This document shows, one piece after another, positions 54,024-62,816 of a stretch of 64,000 nt of DNA (positions are counted from its first letter, which is position 1; each line of letters begins with the position of its first letter). This stretch comes from Candidatus Harpocratesius repetitus (lineage in GTDB: Archaea > Asgardarchaeota > Lokiarchaeia > Sigyniarchaeales > Promethearchaeaceae). The stretch lies in the NCBI GenBank assembly GCA_021498095.1, contig JAIZWK010000001.1:2033666-2097665 (forward strand). The letters run 5' to 3'. A program made the position numbers and the translations under genes. The notes under the pieces were generated by a model. The model saw only the letters and a list, made by a program, of their open reading frames with translations. It was not told the DNA's origin and made no database searches.

Positions 54024-56414
54024 ATGCCACATGTGCAATTTGAAATTCGCGATCAACAAGGATTAAGCCGAGTAGGGCGATTTAAATCTGGAAAATTCTT
54101 TTACTATACACCAAATTTGATTTTTCCAATAAATGAATTTGAAAATCTCTTATCTAGCTTAAAAACAGAAAATTCTTCTTCATCAAATCAAAATTCATTG
54201 GTATTTGAAGATTACCAAAATTTAATAAAAAATACTGCCCATTCATTTTTGGCTTCTTTAATATTTGATCCATTGAGATTATTTTCAAAAAATCAATCAG
54301 TCTCCTTAGGACAAAAACAATCCTATCAAATTATCGAAAATCTTGATCTTTTTGGTGTTTATTCGATAAAAAACCTAAAAAATACTGATTTTTCTTCATC
54401 TTTTTCATCTTCTGAAAATCCATCAAATTCTGATCTCTCTCATCTTTCTCATTCTTCTCTTTCTAAGGATAACATTTCAAGCCATATCCATGTTTTATCA
54501 GCCAATTTTCCAAATACAGACTATAATAGATATGAATCATATGAAAAAGCCCTTATTCAAAATCGATTGGAACTTTATTCAACCCAAATTCTTGCCCAAA
54601 ATCCAAATGACTTTTTTATATTAGAAATTCCCTTCACTACGCAAAAATCCATCATGAATTTGTATTTATCTTGGGTTCAGAATCATCAAGATCAATTATT
54701 TGGATTAAAGTTTACTAATATTTTTCGCAATTTAAGAAACCAATCGGAAATATTAGAGTGGATTTTTACTTTTAAAAACCAAACCTCTCCAAATTTGATG
54801 TGGATTGCTGGAGGGCAGATTTTTCCTCAAAATTATGCTTTAGCGATATACTTAGGATTCGATTGTATCGAAACTAATTCACTTTTTTATTATTCTTATC
54901 AAGGGTTATACATTACTTCTCAATCGTCTCAATGGTTGCGTAATCTTCAAATTCCTCCTTGTGCTTGTCCAGCCTGCCAGCATTTGGAAAGATTGGTGCC
55001 TGGAACAGGTTCAGAGAGTTTGGAACAATTGCATTTGATTTTATATCATAATATTTTTACTGCTCGTACAGAAATTCGACGTATTGAACAGTATCTAAGT
55101 GAAGGATCACTTCGATCGTATTTGGAAGCTCAAACTCATACAAAACCTGAATTTGCTGCTATGGTTCGACTTATCGATAAAAATTATGCAAATGAAATTA
55201 ATTCACGCTACAAACTATGCAATTCTCATAAAGTCGATTGTATTGGAGTTGAATCATATTTTCGACCTGAAGTACAAAATTTTATTCAACGTGTAAAAAA
55301 TGAAATTACCCCTGCTCAAAAATACCGAATTGTTGTAATTCTTCCATGTGCTGCAAAGAAACCATATTCTCAGTCGAAATCTCATCAATATTTTAGAAAA
55401 ATCATCCGAAAAACGATGGGAAAAGAATTTTACTCTCAAGTGCATCAAGTTATCATTACTTCACCATTGGGAGTTGTTCCAAGAGAAGTGGAGCACATTT
55501 TTCCCGCAGCTCATTATGATATTCCTGTAACTGGTGATTGGGATGATTACGAAATTAATATAACTGGAGAATTGCTCGCGAATTGGCTTAATAAATATCA
55601 ACATATTGAAGATGGCAATAATCAAAAAGAAGAAAGCCCTCTTATCGTAGTTGCTCATGTTCATGGAGGATATTATTCAGCTTGTAAAGTAGCTGAAGAC
55701 AAAATGAAATTGGAATCAAGTAATGTTATTTGGAGATATACTTTAATTCAAGGAGAAACTGCTTCACCTTCTTCAAAGATTGGGTTGAAAGCATTAGAAA
55801 ATATTCTTAATGAAATTAAATTATCTTGGGTTTTGTTAAAAAAAGATGGAATAGAATATAGAAATAATCATGATACTAATTTATCAAAAAAAGAAATCAT
55901 TTCATCTTTAACAGAAGCAGAAATTATGATTCGTGCCAATTTAGATTATCAATTTGGTAAAGGAGCAGGAGATTTGTTTATGGATACAGGAATAATTGTA
56001 AATAAGTCCAGGAACCCTCAATATTTTGAAGTATTCACATACGATGGTGCTGGAAAATTTCAGATTGGGCGACTTCATACGAATTCTGGATTTCTTAGGC
56101 TCACGCCTCGTGGGGCACAGCGCTTAATTACTCATGGTCGGAATTTTATAAAAATTACTGAACCTACTATGAAAGGAACAACTGTTTTTATTCCAATCTT
56201 AGCGAATTTGGATTCATTATGTCATCCGGGAGATGAAGTAATTGTTCTAAATTCCAACAATGAATATCTTGGAGTAGGAGAATTAATTCGGGCTCCAGCA
56301 GATTTGAGAAATATAAAATATGGTTTAGTTTGTAAACTGAGAAAAAAAGTTAAAGAGCAACACTTTTCCACTTCTTCTACTGATGTAGACCTATTGAAGG
56401 AGATTGAACAATGA
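54024..56414 (+). CDS. arcS: Archaeosine synthase ArcS
   Basis: The 796-residue protein has a TGT-like N-terminal half with the zinc cysteines C313, C315 and C318 (CACPACQHL), and the ArcS-specific core PCAAKKPYSQSKSHQYF (C442 on). It ends with a PUA domain near 700-785 (GTTVFIPIL, GDEVIVLN, LGVGELIRAPADL). ArcS attaches lysine to preQ0 at position 15 of tRNA, the step before archaeosine. A serine-rich low-complexity insertion (about 135-155, SSSFSSSENPSNS) is unusual. It ends in ATGA, overlapping the start of the RaSEA gene, so the pair is coupled. Confidence 0.92.
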   Translation: MPHVQFEIRDQQGLSRVGRFKSGKFFYYTPNLIFPINEFENLLSSLKTENSSSSNQNSLVFEDYQNLIKNTAHSFLASLIFDPLRLFSKNQSVSLGQKQSYQIIENLDLFGVYSIKNLKNTDFSSSFSSSENPSNSDLSHLSHSSLSKDNISSHIHVLSANFPNTDYNRYESYEKALIQNRLELYSTQILAQNPNDFFILEIPFTTQKSIMNLYLSWVQNHQDQLFGLKFTNIFRNLRNQSEILEWIFTFKNQTSPNLMWIAGGQIFPQNYALAIYLGFDCIETNSLFYYSYQGLYITSQSSQWLRNLQIPPCACPACQHLERLVPGTGSESLEQLHLILYHNIFTARTEIRRIEQYLSEGSLRSYLEAQTHTKPEFAAMVRLIDKNYANEINSRYKLCNSHKVDCIGVESYFRPEVQNFIQRVKNEITPAQKYRIVVILPCAAKKPYSQSKSHQYFRKIIRKTMGKEFYSQVHQVIITSPLGVVPREVEHIFPAAHYDIPVTGDWDDYEINITGELLANWLNKYQHIEDGNNQKEESPLIVVAHVHGGYYSACKVAEDKMKLESSNVIWRYTLIQGETASPSSKIGLKALENILNEIKLSWVLLKKDGIEYRNNHDTNLSKKEIISSLTEAEIMIRANLDYQFGKGAGDLFMDTGIIVNKSRNPQYFEVFTYDGAGKFQIGRLHTNSGFLRLTPRGAQRLITHGRNFIKITEPTMKGTTVFIPILANLDSLCHPGDEVIVLNSNNEYLGVGELIRAPADLRNIKYGLVCKLRKKVKEQHFSTSSTDVDLLKEIEQ

Positions 56415-57529
56415 ATTCTGAGAAGAAACTTCCATCTGCAATTTCTTATCTGCGCGAAGAATTGCAGTATTTACGCCAAAGACCATTATCCAAGCAAAAA
56501 AAAGCAAAAACGCACCAATTTTCAAAACCTGTCGCCAGTTTTTCAAAGCCTGATAGGCTCAAATCAGGAATGGGAACAGAGATTACTTTAATTTTTCGAT
56601 CTCGCGCCTGTAGTTGGGCAGGTTCTGCCTCAGGAGGTTGTACTATGTGTGGATATTGGAATGATCGAGCCGAAGGCGATATTACTGCAGATCATTATTG
56701 GCAACAATTTACTTCGACAATTGAGAAGTTTAAATCACAATTAGAGGATGTTAATCAAAAAATAGTATTTAAAATGTTCACTTCTGGGAGCTTCTGTGAT
56801 CCTAAAGAATTAGATGAAAAACTTCAACTTAAAATTTTGCAGAAACTAACAGAATTTCCGTCAATAAAAGAAATTGTCATCGAATCGCGTCCTGAGTTTT
56901 TAACCTCTGATCTATTGACTAAATATCGACAAATTATTTCAGAACAATATCTGGAAATCGGTATAGGTATAGAAAGTAGTTCTGATTATATCCGCGCTAA
57001 CATAATCAATAAAGGATTTAATTGGAAACAAGTAATTAAAGCAGTTGAGCGGGTTCATACTCACAATTTTGGTGTAAAAGCCTATTTGCTCTTCAAACCT
57101 CCCTTTCTTTCAGAATATACTGCTTTAATGGATTTATTTCAATCAATTCGAGATTGTGTGCAGTTAGGAGTGGATACAATCTCTATTAATCCTACCAATA
57201 TCCAACAAAATACCATCTGTAGCGTACTTGCTTCTCAAAATCAATTTCGATCTCCATGGTTTTATTCACTATTTTGGATAATAAAGCATGCAATTTCTCA
57301 AAAAGAACTAGAACATACTCGATTACTTTGTGACCCAAGCGCTGCTGGCAAAGAGCGTGGGATTCATAATTTTTACAGTCATCATCCATCTAATTCAGAA
57401 GCAATTGACATTCTGCAAAGATTTGTTGAACATCAAGAACTTTCTATAATTCCTGAAATAATTAATGATAAGGAATCATTGGTTAACTATAACAGATATC
57501 GAACTGAAATATTATATAAATGGAGTTAA
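56411..57529 (+). CDS. raSEA: Radical SAM archaeosine synthase subunit RaSEA
   Basis: The 372-residue protein has the radical-SAM cluster cysteines C67, C77 and C80 (CSWAGSASGGCTMCGY). A TIM-barrel-like core with FTSGSFCDP, ESRPEFL and IGIGIESSSDYIRANIINKG follows. RaSEA acts with ArcS: it cleaves the lysine of the ArcS product to leave the formamidine group of archaeosine. Genes overlap by 4 bp (ATGA), which strongly supports the assignment. Length is normal. Confidence 0.92.
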   Translation: MNSEKKLPSAISYLREELQYLRQRPLSKQKKAKTHQFSKPVASFSKPDRLKSGMGTEITLIFRSRACSWAGSASGGCTMCGYWNDRAEGDITADHYWQQFTSTIEKFKSQLEDVNQKIVFKMFTSGSFCDPKELDEKLQLKILQKLTEFPSIKEIVIESRPEFLTSDLLTKYRQIISEQYLEIGIGIESSSDYIRANIINKGFNWKQVIKAVERVHTHNFGVKAYLLFKPPFLSEYTALMDLFQSIRDCVQLGVDTISINPTNIQQNTICSVLASQNQFRSPWFYSLFWIIKHAISQKELEHTRLLCDPSAAGKERGIHNFYSHHPSNSEAIDILQRFVEHQELSIIPEIINDKESLVNYNRYRTEILYKWS

Positions 57530-58182
57530 AATGTAGGTAAAATGCTATTTTTTCTTCCAAAATAGAATATTCCATTTGTTAAATGCCCATTCATTGTCTT
57601 AAATGTGGATGTATCAGCAATAATTAATTGAAAATCTTTAACTAAATCAAAAATTTCTTCTTGTGAATGATGTCGAAAAATACCACCATCCGGCAATTCA
57701 AATATCCCATAATGCTGATATTTTTTTTCAAATTTCAAATATCTCTCTCGATTATATATATTCGGCGTAATTAGAAAATCATTCATGTATAGATAACCCC
57801 CCGGTTTTAAAACACGCCAAATTTCGCTCATGGTTATCTTCTGCTGTTTTTTAAAAGGTATGCAGGTAAACAAAGCTAATGCAATAACAGCATCAAATGA
57901 TTCTTCTTTAAATGGAATTTTTTCTGTTATCAAGTGATGTAAATTTAAATATGGATGAATCGATTTTCCTCTAGCAATCATCTTTTCAGAAATATCTATT
58001 CCTACAGTATTTTGATATCCTTCATTATATAATGAAAATAGTGTTCTGCCGTATCCACAACCAAAATCGAGGATCCGTGCATTTTTAGGGAGATATTTGG
58101 AAAAAACATCTATTTGAAAAGGGGTGGTGAATTCTTTTTCATCCGCAACCCCATTCCAGTATTTTCTTTGATTTTCTAACAT
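57526..58182 (-). CDS. Class I SAM-dependent methyltransferase
   Basis: The 218-residue protein has motif I LDFGCGYGRTLFSLYNEGY, motif II GIDISEKMI, and the later IWRVLKPGGYLYMNDF of UbiE/Methyltransf_11 types. Substrate is unknown. Its 3' end overlaps the convergent RaSEA gene by 4 bp. The last ~30 residues (NGHLTNGIFYFGRK) resemble enzymes acting on small molecules or lipids. Confidence 0.85.
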   Translation of the reverse strand: MLENQRKYWNGVADEKEFTTPFQIDVFSKYLPKNARILDFGCGYGRTLFSLYNEGYQNTVGIDISEKMIARGKSIHPYLNLHHLITEKIPFKEESFDAVIALALFTCIPFKKQQKITMSEIWRVLKPGGYLYMNDFLITPNIYNRERYLKFEKKYQHYGIFELPDGGIFRHHSQEEIFDLVKDFQLIIADTSTFKTMNGHLTNGIFYFGRKNSILPTF

Positions 58183-58280
58183 AATTGCAATCTGCTCTCA
58201 GCTGCAAAAGAACTTCTTAAACACATATTTTTATTAATCTATAAAAACCATTCGATAAAAATTGAAATTTAACAAATTGC

Positions 58281-59872
58281 GATGATTTTTAAAGATAAAG
58301 GATCAATTAAGAGAAAGCCTATTTTTTAAATTATTCCTAAATTATCTTTCAAAGAATTGTCTTTGGCAAATTTATTGAAATTTAGGAATAAAACGTAGAT
58401 TTTTTTAATCATCTATTTCAAGTCAGTTCGCAAACCGATGTTTTGGAAATGTTTAAATCGTGTCGATCATGTGTTATCCTATGGTAGGACGCCCTAAAAA
58501 GGAATACCCTCCATTATTCGAGCCATTATGCATTAATTTCGAAGATGGAAGGGAAGAAATTCTAGAAATAATACCTGTTTTGTGCCCAGAATGTCGCTCT
58601 GCTGTCGTCGGAGTATATGGCACTCATAAACGGAAAGGAAGAAGGGTTCAATATTATCAGTGTAAAAATCCTGCATGTTCATTCAATAAAACTCACAATA
58701 CTGCCCGACAATTTGCCTTGACTACATCTGGAGGTGTCAGAGAAGTGCTTGACGGCATGCTTGGCAAGATGACAAAAGAAATCATGAAAGGAAAAATCAG
58801 CCAGAGTGCTATAGCCGAAAAATATGGAGTTTCTGATGCTCTTATCTGCTATTTACGTTCTAAGATAGAGAAAACAATTTCAAATCTGCAGGGATTAAAA
58901 AATCTGGTTGTGGAATTAACGAATGATACTGCGGTTGCAGAAGATGAAACTTTCATTCGAATTAACAGTGTACCGTTTTATATTATCATGTTCACGGGCT
59001 ATACCAGTCATAAAATTCTTAGAATAAAGGTTTCAAAAACGAGGAACGAAAAAGACATCCGTGAAGTCTTTGAGGAAGCGAATCGAAATACAAAATTGCC
59101 GATAAATGTAGTTACTGCCGATGCATGGGGTGCTACACAAACAATGAGCAAGAATTTAATGCGTAAAATTACCTTAGTAATTCATAAGCATAAAAAACCC
59201 TATGATAAGGCTGTTATTTGGCATATTGATTATGAAAAAACGAAGCGGATAATCACTAAAATAGGTCTCAAAACCAATTTTTTTAAAAAACGGGGCAAGA
59301 GAGAGTATTTTTACTTAGTGAATGAAGATAATTTAAGTCTACCAGTACCAAAAAAGCGGGGAAGACCAAAAGGAGTGAAGAACGGGCAAGGAAAACAAAG
59401 AAAAAATCTAAAACCAAAAATGAAGCGAGGAAGGAAAGGCCTCTTTACAGTTTTTGACAGAGGAAAACGGGGATATGCCAAAATTGACCCTTCTCGTAAA
59501 ACTCTAATATTGGCAAAAGGTGTGCTTCCTGCAGTTGCAGCTGCTTTTAGGGAAACACAAGACTTATTTTGGAAAAAGTCTATATCAAATAATCTAGCGG
59601 AGAATATAAATAGTGTGATTGAGACTCGTGTTCATTTAACTGGGCCTAAAACAGCTGAGGGTTTAGAACTGCGACTTCGGGCATTTATTATCGCCAGAAA
59701 TAACCCAGAAATCTTTGAAATTGCATTTGTCTCGCACAAATTTAGTCCAAAAATTCTCTTTAATGAATGGAATAATTCAGGAATTAAACGACTATTTCAA
59801 TTAAACGAAAATTGGGGGAAAAAAAATCAAACCGAGGTGTTAATGAATTGATCCTTCGTTATTAAAAATAGC
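58281..59872 (+). mobile_element. Full-length insertion sequence copy 2 (1592 bp)
   Basis: It is the same element as at 30048, in the opposite orientation. Ends are GATGATTTTTAAAGATAAAG (left) and TCCTTCGTTATTAAAAATAG then CC (right). The target duplication CAAATTGC is at 58273-58280 and 59873-59880. Base differences from copy 1 are scattered through the leader and gene, showing the copies diverged for some time or arrived separately. Confidence 0.92.
58469..59851 (+). CDS. DDE transposase with N-terminal zinc ribbon (IS copy 2)
   Basis: From ATG at 58469 (a GTG at 58460 is also in frame) the 460-residue enzyme matches copy 1 along its full length. It keeps the zinc cysteines (VLCPECRSAVVG, QCKNPAC), first Asp in AEDETFIRIN, second Asp in TADAWGATQT and Glu in NNLAENINSVIE. 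It is intact, so either copy could mobilise the two short derivatives. Confidence 0.9.
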   Translation: MCYPMVGRPKKEYPPLFEPLCINFEDGREEILEIIPVLCPECRSAVVGVYGTHKRKGRRVQYYQCKNPACSFNKTHNTARQFALTTSGGVREVLDGMLGKMTKEIMKGKISQSAIAEKYGVSDALICYLRSKIEKTISNLQGLKNLVVELTNDTAVAEDETFIRINSVPFYIIMFTGYTSHKILRIKVSKTRNEKDIREVFEEANRNTKLPINVVTADAWGATQTMSKNLMRKITLVIHKHKKPYDKAVIWHIDYEKTKRIITKIGLKTNFFKKRGKREYFYLVNEDNLSLPVPKKRGRPKGVKNGQGKQRKNLKPKMKRGRKGLFTVFDRGKRGYAKIDPSRKTLILAKGVLPAVAAAFRETQDLFWKKSISNNLAENINSVIETRVHLTGPKTAEGLELRLRAFIIARNNPEIFEIAFVSHKFSPKILFNEWNNSGIKRLFQLNENWGKKNQTEVLMN

Positions 59873-59924
59873 CCAAATTGCAACAAATTAGATTATTTTT
59901 ATCGACTCGTCACACTCAGACTGA

Positions 59925-60740
59925 TTAATCAGTAAGTTGATAAATTTCTTTATATAGAAATAGTCTTTTTTGTCTTCCATCCTTAGTTATCTTAATTTTC
60001 TGAAGTTGTTGCAGTTTATCGACATGATATTTTACAGAATTGCGCCTTAGTCCTGTTTTTTGTGCAATTTCACTCGCAGTTATCCCCGGTTTTTCATCAA
60101 TCAAATTCAGTATTGTGCGTGTCATAACTGATTTATCGATTTTTATCATAATATTAAGATTTTTAGGTATCTGATCTCGCAGAAAAAATAAGCAAAATTG
60201 ACCCTCATATGCCTTTTTTATCAATCCATATTGTTCGAGAATTTCCAAATGCCATGTCATTTGTCCTGCACTTAGATTTAACTGCCGCTTAAGAGCATTA
60301 AAATGAATACCTGGTTCATTCGCTATTGTGCTTAAAAGTCGTTGTCGATTCTCATTACTTAAAATATCTTTACAAGATAGTCTGTGAATACCTTTATTCT
60401 CGTTAATTCGATTTTCTAACCAATTAACTGCTTCATCCGCACTGAAAATCGTAGATAAAGCAATGATTAATAATGAAACGATAAAGAATATACTTTTCAC
60501 ACTCAAGTTTGGAAGAAAATTCTCAAATTCACTATTTCTTATATCATCGGATGGTAATGATGGTAAGGTTTGGTCGATTTCATTGAAAAAAATAGAAGGA
60601 AAAAGTAAATAAAATATATATATGCTAATTAAAATTAAAACAAGGGTAATAGAATGAGATCTTAAACAAACCATCTGGATTTTCTCTGATGCTCTCGATT
60701 TGATTATACTTTTCTGAGATTTGAACACAGATAATTCCAT
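59925..60740 (-). CDS. Membrane-tethered regulator with two winged helix-turn-helix domains
   Basis: The 271-residue protein has two membrane helices (about 32-51 and 80-98) and two C-terminal winged helices. The first (about 125-180) has RLLSTIANEPGIHFNALKRQ and GQMTWHLEILEQYGLI; the second (about 205-260) has RTILNLIDEKPGITASEIAQ and NSVKYHVDKLQQLQKI. This matches archaeal membrane-anchored transcription regulators that sense an external or membrane signal. It diverges from the acyltransferase-like gene with a 135-bp shared promoter region and probably controls it. Confidence 0.82.
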   Translation of the reverse strand: MELSVFKSQKSIIKSRASEKIQMVCLRSHSITLVLILISIYIFYLLFPSIFFNEIDQTLPSLPSDDIRNSEFENFLPNLSVKSIFFIVSLLIIALSTIFSADEAVNWLENRINENKGIHRLSCKDILSNENRQRLLSTIANEPGIHFNALKRQLNLSAGQMTWHLEILEQYGLIKKAYEGQFCLFFLRDQIPKNLNIMIKIDKSVMTRTILNLIDEKPGITASEIAQKTGLRRNSVKYHVDKLQQLQKIKITKDGRQKRLFLYKEIYQLTD

Positions 60741-60875
60741 CCTATAACCTTATTCCACATAAATGGAAAAAAAGATAATTCTTTCCAGTGCAATTATAAT
60801 ATCGTGGCCTATTAATTAAATGCTGGGGGATACTTTTTGAACTTTTTTTCATAATTAACCTGTTATCGATATTAT

Positions 60876-62288
60876 ATGAGGTGTGAAAAGTTGGGATTTT
60901 TTGATCCTTTTTTGGGAATCATTTTTATTGTTATATCCCTCAATCTTGTTATGAAACAACGGTTGATTAGCATTGATACTGCAAAAGGCTTTGGCATTTT
61001 TATTATGATTCTAGTTCATCTTTTTACACAGGCAATCGCTCGTGGCGATCCAGCTGTATTTGTTCCCGTTGTTTCTCAAATGTCTATATTTCTTTGGATT
61101 ATTCTCTTTCCTTTAATTATAATGAGTGTCTGGGGGAGTATTTTTACCGTAATGACATGTTTGATAATTACGATTCAGATGTTAAACCGCTTGAAAACAT
61201 CAAAACGGCGCTATGGGAAATTTATTTTAAATAGAGTTTTAAGTGGGGCTTTAATACTGCTTCTATACTCTCAAGTTCGGAAATTATTGGGTATTCGTAA
61301 TGCAGAATCGCGATATCGGACCATAGGTTCAATTGAACTTGTATTTTCCAGCGATACGATCGATTCAATTGTGTTTGTGGGGATCCTTATTCCAATTATG
61401 CTATGGGTCATACTTTTAATCCCCAAATTAAGCCGACCTATTCCATTTATTCTTCTTTTTACAAGTCTTGGTGTGGGTGGATTAGTTTTTAGCCCTTATT
61501 TTATTCGCTGGGGTCACATCCAGATTGAATTGTTAAATTCAAAAGGTTGGGTCATTCCAGAATGGATTCTCTCGAAATTTATATATGGCAGGTTTAAAAT
61601 AGCCCAAACGTTTAGTTTTGGTTGTATGGGAGTAATCTTTGGATATATGATTTATCAACGCATTTCGGCTAAGCAATTACTACATTCTGCTGCATTATTC
61701 TTTGCTACCATGATGATTATTTTAGGAATTGCTGTATTGATCGATTGGCATTTTCTCCTTCATTTTGCCGACACAGATATTCCACTTCCTGTTCAATTCT
61801 TTAATTTAGGAGGACAAGCACTTTTATTGTCAGTTTTCATAACTCGACTAGATTATGGATCAGAATATTCAAGAATTCGGGCTGTAAAACGAACTGTATG
61901 GCTCCGTCGATATGGTGTCGTCTCATTTACAATATTTACAATTGGTCGATTAGTTGGTGATGGTGTTTATTGACTATTTTTACGTTGGTTTGGCTCTTCT
62001 ATCGGTTCTTCTGATTTAGGACCTCGCCTTGATTGGAATACAGCGCTAATTTGTTTATTCTTGTTGACTGTTATCATAGCATGGGAACTTATCTTACGCT
62101 TATGGGAAAAATTGCGCTATTATGGTAGTATGGAATTCTGGATTTCTCTAATTCTTATTTTATTCCGATTTCGTAGTCGTTCTTCGCTGGATATTACTCC
62201 AAAATTATATTATTACAGAAATTTGGTGCCGATTAAAGATGTTAAGGAGAATCCAGAAAATGATTCACTCATTATCTTCAATAACTGA
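60876..62288 (+). pseudogene. Membrane acyltransferase-like protein interrupted by an in-frame TGA
   Basis: A ten-helix-type membrane protein reads from 60876 (or the Met of MKQRLISID at 60951) and shows RLISIDTAKGFGIFIMILVH, the start pattern of heparan-acetyltransferase-like/acyltransferase_3 proteins. At 61971-61973 an in-frame TGA stops it (GDGVY-stop-LFLRWFG). The next 29 codons and the frame at 62061-62288 continue the same protein in the same phase to a natural stop. One base change, TGG to TGA, would explain it. Selenocysteine is unlikely because no other Sec sign is visible. Confidence 0.75.
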
Positions 62289-62509
62289 TATTTTCTTAGA
62301 CACTAAGTGTAGAAAGTTTTTTTGGCTTATATTTCAAATAGAATTCGAATAGATAGTTCATTTTTTTTATTGAAAAATGCTTTCTATGCCTCTAAAAGTT
62401 GATCATTCTTAAATTCTTGATCCTTCTAAAATAATCAACATTGTAAGTTGTCAGTTGAGAGTTTTATTCATTAAAGTCTGGAGCATGAGAAGGCATAACT
62501 TGAAAAATC

Positions 62510-62734
62510 ATGCAGTACTACCGCCTAACAACAGACCAGATTATTCAAAAAGCCATCGACGGCACCCTTCTCCCCATTTATTACCCAAGATTAATGCGGG
62601 AAACTAAATATGAAATTAAACGCTTCATTCTCGATAAATTGCCTCCAAAACATAAATTAAGCCGCAAATTAATGCAATGGATCCTGGAACACGACTCAAT
62701 TCACAATAAACACGGCTTTCCCATCGTAAAGTAA
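62510..62734 (+). CDS. Small basic hypothetical protein
   Basis: The 74-residue protein reads QYYRLTTDQIIQKAIDGTLL then RLMRETKYEIKRFILDKLPP. It is basic and mostly helical, and its codons are more G+C rich than the surroundings. No family is recognised. It stands alone upstream of the EF-2 gene, and transfer is possible. Confidence 0.45.
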   Translation: MQYYRLTTDQIIQKAIDGTLLPIYYPRLMRETKYEIKRFILDKLPPKHKLSRKLMQWILEHDSIHNKHGFPIVK

Positions 62735-62816
62735 CATTCGTGAAAAAAAATCGCAAAAATTCATATTTTATGCCCTACTTCCATACTTAACTCAAAGTTA
62801 GTTTAGTTGATATATT

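Noticed and set aside
61971..61973. TGA as a selenocysteine codon in the acyltransferase-like gene
   Set aside because: No redox motif surrounds it, and no SECIS-like hairpin is evident. A simple point mutation is more likely.
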